A stretch of 64,000 bases of DNA from Vibrio campbellii CAIM 519 = NBRC 15631 = ATCC 25920 (GTDB lineage Bacteria > Pseudomonadota > Gammaproteobacteria > Enterobacterales > Vibrionaceae), in the NCBI RefSeq assembly GCF_002163755.1, contig NZ_CP015864.1, forward strand, positions 496,001-560,000, in the 5' to 3' direction. This document shows, in pieces, positions 42,706-51,375 of this stretch. The notes beneath the pieces were generated by a model. That model ran no database searches and had not been told where the DNA came from. It saw only the letters and a program-made list of their open reading frames with translations. The first letter of the stretch is position 1. Each line of letters begins with the position of its first letter. The translations under genes and the position numbers were made by a program.

Positions 42706-43116
42706 GTGGTTGTTATATTTGAAGTTTCTTGGGTGTCGCTTTTGGGCGGGGTCATGGTTGGCGCATCAGCGGTAGTATTGATGCTTTTCAATGGCAAGAC
42801 CGCGGGAATCAGCGGGATCTTAAATGGTGCCGTTGAGAATGCCGACAGAATTTGGCGAATTGTGTTTTTAATTGCGATGGCATTGGGCGGTGTGTTTGCC
42901 GTTTATGTTCTTGGCGGGCATGTACCAACTGAGTACAGCGGCAATCTTGTTTTAGTTGTAGTAGCTGGTTTGTTTGTTGGGGTCGGTACACGTATCGGCA
43001 ACGGTTGTACAAGTGGCCATGGCATTTGTGGGGTGGGGCGTTTCTCTGTCCGTTCCGTCGTTGCGACGTGTACTTTTATGGCCGCAGCGATGTTAACCGT
43101 CTTACTGGTATCGTGA
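42706..43116 (+). CDS. YeeE/YedE-type sulfur-compound transporter half (PmpA-like)
   Basis: A 4-helix membrane protein with the conserved cysteine motif GNGCTSGHGICGVGRFS of the YeeE/YedE family, which takes up thiosulfate or other sulfur species. The only usual start that keeps the first helix is GTG at 42706, but it has no ribosome-binding site. The good AGGTGG site instead points to an ATA codon at 42715, which would give a normal N-terminus FEVSWVSLLGG. The gene begins 17 bases after the ArsR gene and ends 14 bases before its partner. Confidence 0.8.
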   Translation: MVVIFEVSWVSLLGGVMVGASAVVLMLFNGKTAGISGILNGAVENADRIWRIVFLIAMALGGVFAVYVLGGHVPTEYSGNLVLVVVAGLFVGVGTRIGNGCTSGHGICGVGRFSVRSVVATCTFMAAAMLTVLLVS

Positions 43117-43130
43117 GGAATAGTGTCGTT

Positions 43131-43571
43131 ATGAAAACTCACGTAATGAAAAGTATTAAACAAATTTCCATCGTTGCATTTTCTGGTGTGGTTTTTGGTA
43201 TTGGTATGGTGATTTCCGGTATGGCTGAGCCGGCAAAAGTGATCGGCTTCCTAGATATTACCGGAGAATTGGATCCAAGCTTAGCCTTCATTATGGGAGG
43301 AGCACTTGCGGTGTTCTTTCCTGCTTATCTTTTATTAATAAAGCCAAGAAGCGAATCTGTGTTTGGTGATGAGATTGTCTGTCCGACTTCTAAAACGATA
43401 GATAAAAAGCTAGTTGGTGGTGCAGCTCTGTTTGGTTTTGGGTGGGGCTTACTCGGTGTGTGTCCTGGTCCTGCGGTTGCCAGCCTTTTCACTGGCAACA
43501 CACAAGTCTTGTTCTTTATAGCGGCAATGTTGGTTGGTTCGTTTACCGCTAAAAGAATGGTTCGCGGCTAA
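43131..43571 (+). CDS. YeeE/YedE-type partner protein (PmpB-like, DUF6691)
   Basis: A 146-residue membrane protein that pairs with the PmpA-like protein. It carries GVVFGIGMVISGMAEPAKVIGFLDI near the N-terminus and the cysteine motif GLLGVCPGPAVASL, both typical of the family. The ATG at 43131 is chosen because a GAGG site lies upstream and the longer frame runs through the end of the previous gene. Third gene of the arsR-pmpA-pmpB unit. Confidence 0.82.
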   Translation: MKTHVMKSIKQISIVAFSGVVFGIGMVISGMAEPAKVIGFLDITGELDPSLAFIMGGALAVFFPAYLLLIKPRSESVFGDEIVCPTSKTIDKKLVGGAALFGFGWGLLGVCPGPAVASLFTGNTQVLFFIAAMLVGSFTAKRMVRG

Positions 43572-43625
43572 AGAGTTGTTTGATGCAAAAAAGAGAATCT
43601 TAACGTTAAAAAGAGATCTTAAACG

Positions 43626-44489
43626 CTAAAAAGAGAGCGTCGTTGAAACCGGGCAATGATCACTCAGTTTGTAGTCGAGCACATCTTGTGTTTTGAAAAC
43701 GGTTTGAACACCAGACGACGCCTTTAAATCACCACTCACAATGATGTGATCGATCACAGAGCGGAATTGGTGGGTTTTCTTCGGATTACGATTAGAACGT
43801 ACTTTACATTCCGCTTTGGTATTTTGGGTTACTAGCCTTGCATTGGTATTGTCCGATAGCACGTCCCATAACCAATCTCCTTGATAACCCAAATTGTGGT
43901 TAAAGTCGCCAAGCACCACATATTGTTGTTTGTTGTCCTCGCGCGTTTTTATCCATTTGGCTAGTGCCTGTCCTTGTTGTTTCACGATCTTACAGTCACG
44001 ATTATTGCGATACGCACCACTGCACCCCGCTTTTAGATGCACAGAGAGTAGGTGAGTTTCGTTATCTTGGTCTGGATTCAAAACAAGGTAGCTGGCGAAG
44101 CGGAGCTTGCTGTTGCCTCGTGTGATAGAAAAGTCTGGCTTGTCCAACACGCTCACACCATTACGTACCGCAAAACCTGTATATTGATTGGTGTCATTGA
44201 ACTGAAGGTGTCGGTTAGAGGCGTTTGAACGATCGGAAAGATAAATAGTGAAGTCATTGCCAACGGCTTTTTGGACAGCAGCAGCACTCTCGACTTCTTG
44301 AAAAGCGAGAATGTCGGCTTGTGTTTTATCCACATAGTGGTTCAGCTTTTCAAAATCTTGTAGTGTTCTCGACACTTTTCCACCATCTATAGATAACCAT
44401 TCAATATTCCAGCTGGTTAAGTTGACGGAATTTTGAGCAAATGAAAAAGAACTAAAAAGTAATATCGTCGTAACAAAAAGTGATCGCAT
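43626..44489 (-). CDS. Exported endonuclease/exonuclease/phosphatase-family protein
   Basis: A 287-residue enzyme with a signal peptide (LFVTTILLFSSFSFA) and the EEP fold. Motifs are LTSWNIEWLS, ILAFQEVE (metal Glu), HLLSVHLKAGC, VVLGDFNHN and the C-terminal LSDHCPVSTTLSF. These fit a DNase I-like nuclease or phosphodiesterase acting outside the cytoplasm. The ATG at 44489 has an AGGAG site 12 bases upstream; a GTG at 44504 overlaps that site. It stands alone. Confidence 0.87.
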   Translation of the reverse strand: MRSLFVTTILLFSSFSFAQNSVNLTSWNIEWLSIDGGKVSRTLQDFEKLNHYVDKTQADILAFQEVESAAAVQKAVGNDFTIYLSDRSNASNRHLQFNDTNQYTGFAVRNGVSVLDKPDFSITRGNSKLRFASYLVLNPDQDNETHLLSVHLKAGCSGAYRNNRDCKIVKQQGQALAKWIKTREDNKQQYVVLGDFNHNLGYQGDWLWDVLSDNTNARLVTQNTKAECKVRSNRNPKKTHQFRSVIDHIIVSGDLKASSGVQTVFKTQDVLDYKLSDHCPVSTTLSF

Positions 44490-44662
44490 TTTGGTCTGTA
44501 GCACTCCTATTATTTAGCGCATTCCTTTCTATCCTTTATCCTATAAGACCTCGAAAAAAAGCAAGTGGATTTCGCTCCAATTTTGCAATTTTCACAGTTT
44601 TCTTCGCAACTGAGATCAACGCTAATAAGATCGATTTGTTCTTGTTCGCTACCCATTTTTTA

Positions 44663-44676
44663 TTGATCAAAATCAA
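44663..44676. promoter_or_regulatory. FNR box upstream of nrdD
   Basis: TTGAT-CAAA-ATCAA is a perfect match to the FNR consensus TTGATN4ATCAA. It fits anaerobic control of nrdDG. Confidence 0.8.
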
Positions 44677-44707
44677 TGTTTTCAATTGGTGCTTCTCGTT
44701 AAATACG

Positions 44708-44754
44708 CCACAATATATTGTGTCATCAGAATAAGAAATAACCCCATATAGTGT
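44708..44754. promoter_or_regulatory. Paired NrdR boxes upstream of nrdD
   Basis: The first box, CCACAATATATTGTGT (44708-44723), and a second, weaker box ending CCATATAGTGT (44739-44754) are 31 bases apart, three helical turns, as usual for NrdR sites in ribonucleotide reductase promoters. Confidence 0.75.
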
Positions 44755-44797
44755 ATTTGTGGATAAGTCTGTGAGTATTTTGGGGTAAGGAGAAAAA

Positions 44798-46918
44798 GTG
44801 AAACCAATCGTAATCAAGCGTGACGGCTCAAGAGCTCCGTTCAACAGGGATCGTATCCAAGCAGCAGTAGAAGCCGCAGCGGAAAACAAAGACAAAGATG
44901 TCGCCATTTATGCACTAAATGTTGCTCTGGCAGTTGAGTTGCAGCTTCAGGATCACGATGAAGTTCACATTCATGAGATTCAAGACTTAGTCGAAAATGA
45001 ACTCATGCAAGGTCCTTACAAAGCCCTAGCACGTTCTTACATTGAATACCGCCATGATCGCGACATCGCTCGTGAGAAGCAAAATGCACTCACTCGCGAA
45101 ATCGAAGGCCTGATTGAAGAAAGTAACCTAGACCTAATCAACGAGAACGCGAACAAAGACGGTAAAGTAATTCCGACTCAACGTGACTTGTTGGCTGGTA
45201 TCGTAGCGAAACACTACGCGAAGACACACATCCTTCCTCGCGATGTGGTTCAAGCGCACGAAGTGGGTGACATTCACTACCACGATTTGGATTACGCTCC
45301 GTTCTTCCCAATGTTTAACTGTATGCTTATCGATCTTAAAGGCATGCTAACGCACGGCTTTAAAATGGGTAACGCTGAGATTGATACTCCTAAATCAATC
45401 TCGACTGCAACAGCAGTAACAGCACAGATCATTGCTCAAGTAGCGAGCCACATTTACGGCGGCACAACCATCAACCGTATTGATGAAGTTCTAGAACCGT
45501 ACGTAATCACAAGCTACGAGAAACACCTAGAGATTGCAAAAGAGTGGAACATTGCTGAACCAGAAGAGTTCGCAAATGCACGCACTGAGAAAGAGTGTTA
45601 CGACGCGTTCCAATCTCTAGAATACGAAGTAAACACGCTACACACAGCGAACGGTCAAACACCATTCGTTACGTTCGGTTTTGGTCTTGGTACAAGCTGC
45701 GCATCACGCCTTATCCAGAAATCGATTCTGAAGAACCGCATTGCAGGTCTAGGTAAGAACCGTAAAACAGCGGTATTCCCTAAACTGGTATTCGGCATCA
45801 AAGATGGCTTGAACCACAAATCAGAAGATCCAAACTACGACATCAAGCAACTTGCGCTTGAGTGTGCGTCTAAGCGTATGTACCCAGACATTCTTAACTA
45901 CGACAAAGTAGTGGAAGTAACGGGTTCATTCAAAACGCCAATGGGCTGTCGTAGCTTCCTTGGTACTTACGAAGAAAACGGCGAGTTGATTCACGAAGGT
46001 CGTAACAACATTGGTGTAGTAAGCTTGAACCTTCCTCGCATCGCTATTCGTGCAAACGGCAGTGAAGAGAAATTCTACGAGCTTCTAAACGATCGCCTAC
46101 GTCTTGCACGTAAAGCACTAGAAACACGTATCTCTCGTCTAGAAAACGTGAAAGCACGTGTTGCTCCGATCCTTTACATGGAAGGTGCGTGTGGTGTTCG
46201 TCTGAAAGCAGACGACTCAATCGCAGATATCTTCAAGAACGGTCGTGCGTCTATTTCTCTTGGTTACATCGGTGTACACGAGACAATCAACGCGCTATTC
46301 GGTACAGAAGCGCACGTTTACGATGACGCTGTTCTACGTGAAAAAGCAGTAGCAATCATCAAGCACCTGAAAGACACAGTAAACGGTTGGGCAGAAGATA
46401 CTGGTTACGGTTTCAGCCTATACGCGACGCCAAGTGAAAACCTATGTAGCCGTTTCTGCCGCATCGACGCGAAAGAATTCGGTGTAATTGAAGGCGTAAC
46501 AGACAAAGGTTACTACACCAACAGCTTCCACCTAGATGTTGAAAAGAAGGTGAACCCATACGACAAGATCGACTTTGAGATGCCTTACCCAGAAATCTCA
46601 AGCGGCGGCTTTATCTGTTACGGCGAGTTCCCAAACATGCAACGTAACGTTGAAGCACTAGAAAACGTATGGGACTACAGTTACACCCGCGTACCTTACT
46701 ACGGTACTAACACGCCAATTGATGAGTGTTACGAGTGTGGCTACAACGGCGAGTTTGACTGTACTAGTAAAGGCTTCACTTGCCCAAGCTGTGGCAACCA
46801 TGACTCAACCAAAGTGTCAGTAACACGCCGCGTTTGTGGCTACCTAGGCAGCCCAGATGCGCGTCCGTTTAACTTCGGTAAGCAAGAAGAAGTGAAGCGT
46901 CGAGTTAAGCACCTGTAA
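44798..46918 (+). CDS. nrdD: Anaerobic ribonucleoside-triphosphate reductase
   Basis: NrdD makes dNTPs without oxygen using a glycyl radical. The protein starts at GTG with an AAGGAG site and has an N-terminal ATP-cone (IVIKRDGSRAPFNRDRI). The zinc site is CYECGYNGEFDC...CPSC and the radical glycine is in RRVCGYLGS near the C-terminus. Length is 706, normal for the family. nrdG lies 85 bases downstream behind a hairpin. Regulation by FNR and NrdR is indicated by the upstream boxes. Confidence 0.96.
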   Translation: MKPIVIKRDGSRAPFNRDRIQAAVEAAAENKDKDVAIYALNVALAVELQLQDHDEVHIHEIQDLVENELMQGPYKALARSYIEYRHDRDIAREKQNALTREIEGLIEESNLDLINENANKDGKVIPTQRDLLAGIVAKHYAKTHILPRDVVQAHEVGDIHYHDLDYAPFFPMFNCMLIDLKGMLTHGFKMGNAEIDTPKSISTATAVTAQIIAQVASHIYGGTTINRIDEVLEPYVITSYEKHLEIAKEWNIAEPEEFANARTEKECYDAFQSLEYEVNTLHTANGQTPFVTFGFGLGTSCASRLIQKSILKNRIAGLGKNRKTAVFPKLVFGIKDGLNHKSEDPNYDIKQLALECASKRMYPDILNYDKVVEVTGSFKTPMGCRSFLGTYEENGELIHEGRNNIGVVSLNLPRIAIRANGSEEKFYELLNDRLRLARKALETRISRLENVKARVAPILYMEGACGVRLKADDSIADIFKNGRASISLGYIGVHETINALFGTEAHVYDDAVLREKAVAIIKHLKDTVNGWAEDTGYGFSLYATPSENLCSRFCRIDAKEFGVIEGVTDKGYYTNSFHLDVEKKVNPYDKIDFEMPYPEISSGGFICYGEFPNMQRNVEALENVWDYSYTRVPYYGTNTPIDECYECGYNGEFDCTSKGFTCPSCGNHDSTKVSVTRRVCGYLGSPDARPFNFGKQEEVKRRVKHL

Positions 46919-46946
46919 GGTTTACTTAAGCTCAAACCCAATAATG

Positions 46947-46976
46947 AAAATCAACCTGTCGTGGGTTGATTTTCTT
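46947..46976 (+). terminator. Hairpin between nrdD and nrdG
   Basis: AATCAACC pairs with GGGTTGATT followed by TTCTTTT. It may attenuate transcription into nrdG rather than stop it fully. Confidence 0.6.
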
Positions 46977-47003
46977 TTCTAGCCAGCAAAACAAGGCACG
47001 ATT

Positions 47004-47474
47004 ATGAATTACCACCAATACTATCCAATCGACGTTGTTAACGGACCAGGTACACGCTGCACGTTATTTGTGTCGGGCTGTGTACACCAGTGCCGCGGCT
47101 GTTATAACCAGTCGACGCAACGCTTGGATTCTGGTGTGTTTTTCACGCAAGAAGCGGAAGACAAAATCATTGCAGACCTAAACGACACTCGCATCAAGCG
47201 CCGCGGTTTATCTCTGTCTGGTGGTGATCCTTTGCATCCAGCGAACGTGCCGCACATTCTTAAGCTTGTAAAACGCGTAAGAGAAGAGTGCCTAGGCAAA
47301 GATATTTGGGTTTGGACAGGTTACACGCTTGAAGAGCTCGACGATGCGCAGCGTGAAGTGACGCAATACATCGACACATTAATCGATGGCAAATACGAGC
47401 AAGATAAACGAGACCTCAATCTAGAATGGCGAGGCAGCTCGAATCAAATCATCCATCGATTTACTGAGCTTTAA
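47004..47474 (+). CDS. nrdG: Anaerobic ribonucleotide reductase activating protein
   Basis: NrdG is a radical-SAM enzyme that generates the glycyl radical on NrdD. The 4Fe-4S motif is CVHQCRGC (residues 26-33), preceded by GPGTRCTLFVSG and followed by the SAM-binding GGDPLHPAN. It has 156 residues, as usual. An AAGGC site precedes the ATG. Confidence 0.96.
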   Translation: MNYHQYYPIDVVNGPGTRCTLFVSGCVHQCRGCYNQSTQRLDSGVFFTQEAEDKIIADLNDTRIKRRGLSLSGGDPLHPANVPHILKLVKRVREECLGKDIWVWTGYTLEELDDAQREVTQYIDTLIDGKYEQDKRDLNLEWRGSSNQIIHRFTEL

Positions 47475-47502
47475 AGGTTTCAACTCAAGAAAAACCAAAT
47501 AT

Positions 47503-47541
47503 AAAAAGGGCACATTCGGATATTTCGAATGTGCCCTTTTG
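47503..47541. terminator. Bidirectional terminator after nrdG
   Basis: AAAAGGGCACATTCG pairs perfectly with CGAATGTGCCCTTTT across a short AT loop. Confidence 0.85.
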
Positions 47542-47630
47542 GTGTGAGTTCTTTAAAGCTCTTTATTAAAAACAGAGAGTTATCTTAGCTCTTCCTTGTA
47601 TAAACATAGCACAACTTTATAGTTACGCCG

Positions 47631-49007
47631 TCACTCCAGAGTCATCTTCAACCATGTTGTTAATCCACGCTTAGATTGGATTCGGTGTGTGGTCAGAATG
47701 CCTTTTACCAACTCTTCGACCAGTAGAGACATCAACACCCAGTGCAGCGGTAAACCTAACACCATCCCGGTGTAGTAAGTGAGCGGAATGCCAATCGCCC
47801 ATTGACCAAATGTATCAATGAAGATGCTATAGCGAATATCAGCGCCACTTTTCAACACGCCGCCAATACCGACCATGTTGAATACTCGAAGAATCATACC
47901 CAGTGCTAACACCAAGCATACATTCAGTGCCATTTGCTTATCGGTAAGCGGACTCATCTCCAGCAAGTTCAGAATCAATGTTGAACATGCCCAAACAACT
48001 AAGAATAATATCGTTGCGAGTACAGCGCTGGTAAACACATACCACCAAGCGGTTTTCTCTACACGGTCATATTCTTGAGCGCCAATGTCATTACCCAAAA
48101 GTACAGAGGCTGCGACAGCAAATCCCATAAACGTTGAAATCAACACACCTTCAATGGGTGATAGGAACGAGATAATCGCCAGCTCAGTTACGCCTAATTG
48201 GCCGTAAATGATGCTGTAGACAATCAAGCCGCCAGTCCACAACGCATCATGGATAAGCATTGGCATTGAGACTTTGAAATATTTGTTTCGGTACTTCTTT
48301 ACTGTGCCTTCAAGCCAGTCTGAGCGAGTAGGGAGCAGATGTGAATATCGACGACAAAAGAAGTAAACCAGCACCGCAGTTTGGAAAAAGCGTGAGATAA
48401 AAGTACCGACAGCAGCCCCAAACACACCCCATTGTGGAAACCCGAGTAAGCCAAAGATTAAAACCGCATTGAGGAAGACATTCACAACGATGGCAGCAAT
48501 GCTGACGTAAGTTGGCATCTTCGCCTCACCGACGGATTTCAACACCGACTCAATGGGAACGACGATAGCGGTACCTATGAGACTCAAGCCAGTCACTACT
48601 AAGTAATCTCTCGCCTAACCAACATACTCAGGATCGTCCGCCATAAAAGAGACTATCTCTTTGTCATAAACCACATACAGCCAAATAAATGGCAAAGTCA
48701 CCACTAGCGAAATAAACCAAGATTGCGCTAACGTTCTGCGTATACCAGAGAGGTTCCCAGAGCCATAATACTGAGAAGCTAAAACCGTCACTGCGCCACA
48801 CAATCCAAACACCACGGCGAGGTTAAAGAAAAAGATTCGGTTACCAACGCCAACCGCGGCCGTTGCAGATTCACCAAGTTGGCTCACCATAAAAATGTCC
48901 ACCGCGCCGAGCAGTGAAAACAGCATGGATTGCAGTGACACAGGGACGCCGATCGCAATCAGCTTTTTCCAAAATGCTTTGTCTATGTATTGACGTGTTA
49001 AGAGCAT
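47631..49007 (-). pseudogene. MATE-family efflux transporter, split by one TAG
   Basis: One frame of 459 codons is interrupted by a single TAG at 48615-48617. The first part has MATE features (IAIGVPVSLQSMLFSLLGAVDIFMVSQLGESATAAVGVGNRIFFF) and ends DDPEYVG. The second resumes ARDYLVVTGLSLIGTAIVVPIESVLKSVGEAKMPTYVSIAAI, the linker and helices expected next. Family members export cationic drugs or metabolites with Na+ or H+. A CAG (Gln) or TTG (Leu) to TAG change explains the lesion. An AGGAG site precedes the ATG. Divergent from an AraC regulator that may have controlled it. Confidence 0.82.
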
Positions 49008-49135
49008 CGCATTTCTCCTCTAAGAACAATGTGAGTAGTTTATCCGTATGATTTGGCGGTGTATTTTTCGAAGACATCCAAAAGTTTTGTCAAACTATCC
49101 AGTCTTTATCGATGGTTTGATAGAACACGTTTGCC

Positions 49136-50020
49136 GTGAGTGCATTTGTGAGCCATCGAATCATGGAAGAAAAGCAAGAACGTTACACCATTTCAGAAAA
49201 GACTTATCAAGAGTTCATCGACCACACTCGCGTGCTTGCTCTTGAAGAAAGAGGCATCGTTCAATGTGGAATCGCCACTTGCCGAGAGTTCTTTTCCGTT
49301 TATCGAAAAAACCAGAAGAAACACATGTTGTTGTACACGGTTCGTGGCAAAGGCTGGTTGGAGAGCGGAGCCTGTCGTTATGAACTGGAGCCCGGATCGT
49401 TAGTGATCGTGCCAGCAGGTATCGAAAATGGCTTTGGAATGGAAGACGAAACGTGGCAAATCGCGTGGGTGTTTCTTTCCCAAGATAAAGAATGGTCAAT
49501 GGTGAATGACGAGATTGAGTATCAACTTACGCCAGCACCAGAAGTGATGTATTTCTGTATTCAGGCTCTATTGCGAAGTATCAATCTACCTATCGATTAC
49601 GGCGGTGAAGTCGGTGCACACAGTGTTGCCCAGTTAGAGCTCATGCTGAATATGCCGCACTCAGATTCCATATCACGCAACCAGTTAAAGTTGCGCCGCG
49701 TATTCGATTTGGTTCAGAGACAACTCCATAAAGAATGGACGGTAGAACAACTTGCAGCCTTGTACCCATGCTCTGAACCCCACTTGCATCGTTTGACCCA
49801 ACAGCAGTTTGGGCGAAGCCCAATGGCACATCTAACTCGGATGCGAATGGAGTATGCTGCGCGTTTGTTGCGCTCAACAGAATGGTCAATTCAGCACATC
49901 GGTGAAATAGTAGGGTACCCAACGGGCGCCAACTTCAGTACACGATTCAAAGCTTGGTCGAGCATGACGCCACGTGAATTTAGGAAAAACGGCAAGCTAG
50001 ATTCAAACTTCAATGAGTGA
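49136..50020 (+). CDS. AraC-family regulator
   Basis: A 294-residue protein with an N-terminal cupin-like sensing part (LLYTVRGKGWLESGACRYELEPGSLVIVPAG) and a C-terminal double helix-turn-helix (WTVEQLAALYPCSEPHLHRLTQQQFGRSPMAHL... IGEIVGYPTGANFSTRFKAW). Translation may start at GTG 49136 or ATG 49163; neither has a clear ribosome-binding site, and the shorter form of 285 residues is equally plausible. It is divergent from the broken MATE gene and may regulate it. The inducer is unknown. Confidence 0.85.
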   Translation: MSAFVSHRIMEEKQERYTISEKTYQEFIDHTRVLALEERGIVQCGIATCREFFSVYRKNQKKHMLLYTVRGKGWLESGACRYELEPGSLVIVPAGIENGFGMEDETWQIAWVFLSQDKEWSMVNDEIEYQLTPAPEVMYFCIQALLRSINLPIDYGGEVGAHSVAQLELMLNMPHSDSISRNQLKLRRVFDLVQRQLHKEWTVEQLAALYPCSEPHLHRLTQQQFGRSPMAHLTRMRMEYAARLLRSTEWSIQHIGEIVGYPTGANFSTRFKAWSSMTPREFRKNGKLDSNFNE

Positions 50021-50175
50021 ATCGTTCTTTTTATGACCGATTGAGCTCATAAAACTTCCCGGTCACCAGAATTTTGTACTCTAATTGGCGAAATGTGTGA
50101 AAAATCGTTTCGCCATTTATAACGAAAGTGTTACCGTGAGGTTCGATACTTGAATTTCAAAGGGTTATGACTTTC

Positions 50176-51363
50176 ATGTTTTCTAATCTACCAACTCCTG
50201 TATTAGATCCTATTTTATCTCTTTCCGTCGCATACCGCGGCGATGAACGTCCAAACAAGGTTGACCTTGGTATTGGCGTGTACAAAAACAGCGCTGGTGA
50301 AACGCCAATCATGAAAGCCATTCAAATGGCACAAGAAGTGGTTGTCGAAAACCAAAAGACCAAATCCTACGTTGGGCTTGCAGGCTGTGAAGAATTCAAC
50401 CAAAGCATGATCGATCTACTTCTGACGGGTACGTCAGCAACAGATCGTGTGGCAGCGATTCAAACGCCTGGTGCAAGTGGTGCGTTGCGTATGCTGGGTG
50501 ACCTAATGAAGGTAGCACAACCAGATACGACGGTTTGGATTTCAAACCCAAGCTACGTAAACCACAAGCCAGTGATGGAAGCGGCTGGGCTTAAGGTGAA
50601 GTTCTACCATTACTTCTCACCAGAAACGAAACAAGTTGATACGGCGAAAATGCTAGAAGACCTATCTAAAGCAGGTCCTTCTGACGTCGTGCTTCTGCAT
50701 GGCTGTTGCCACAACCCAACGGGAGCAGATATTGATTTTTCTGCGTGGCAAGCGATTACAGAGCTTTCACAAAAGAACGGTTTTACCCCATTTGTGGATA
50801 TTGCTTACCAAGGTTTTGGTGACGGTCTAGAGGAAGACGCAAAAGGTCTCCGCTTTATGGCTGACAACGTTGAAGAAATGCTGATCACAACCTCATGTTC
50901 TAAGAACTTTGGTTTGTACCGTGAACGTACTGGTGCTGCAATTGTGATCGGTAAAAACACGAAAGACGTGGCAAATGCAAAAGGTAAGCTTCTTACATTA
51001 GCTCGTTCAACTTACACTATGCCGCCAGATCACGGTTCTGCATTGGTGAAAACCATTCTTCAAGATGCCAACCTTACTTCTGTTTGGAAACAAGAATTGA
51101 ACGAAATGCAGCAACGCTTGCTGAATCTTCGTCAAACTTTGTGTAACGAATTGAGAAACAACCATAATACAGATCAATTTGATTTCATTGAGAGTCACAA
51201 AGGCATGTTTACTGTGCTAGGCTTTAGTGAAAACCAAATGGCGCAACTGCGTGAAGATTATGGCATTTATGGTGTCGGTGATGGTCGTATCAACATCGCT
51301 GGTTTGACCGAAACTCATATTCCTTACGTTGCTGACGCGATCCAAAAAGTATCTCAACGTTAA
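50176..51363 (+). CDS. Aromatic/aspartate aminotransferase
   Basis: A class I PLP aminotransferase of the AspC/TyrB type. The N-terminus FSNLPTPVLDPILSLSVAYRGDERPNKVDLGIGVY matches AspC, and the PLP-lysine is in TSCSKNFGLYRERTGA. The residues LLHGCCHNPTGAD (Asn-Pro-x-Gly) and FVDIAYQGFGDG bind the cofactor. The start at 50176 gives the usual MFSNL N-terminus and leaves 11 bases from the AGGG site; the ATG at 50167 is too close. AspC and TyrB cannot be told apart by reading. Confidence 0.88.
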   Translation: MFSNLPTPVLDPILSLSVAYRGDERPNKVDLGIGVYKNSAGETPIMKAIQMAQEVVVENQKTKSYVGLAGCEEFNQSMIDLLLTGTSATDRVAAIQTPGASGALRMLGDLMKVAQPDTTVWISNPSYVNHKPVMEAAGLKVKFYHYFSPETKQVDTAKMLEDLSKAGPSDVVLLHGCCHNPTGADIDFSAWQAITELSQKNGFTPFVDIAYQGFGDGLEEDAKGLRFMADNVEEMLITTSCSKNFGLYRERTGAAIVIGKNTKDVANAKGKLLTLARSTYTMPPDHGSALVKTILQDANLTSVWKQELNEMQQRLLNLRQTLCNELRNNHNTDQFDFIESHKGMFTVLGFSENQMAQLREDYGIYGVGDGRINIAGLTETHIPYVADAIQKVSQR

Positions 51364-51375
51364 TTGGGAGAGTTA

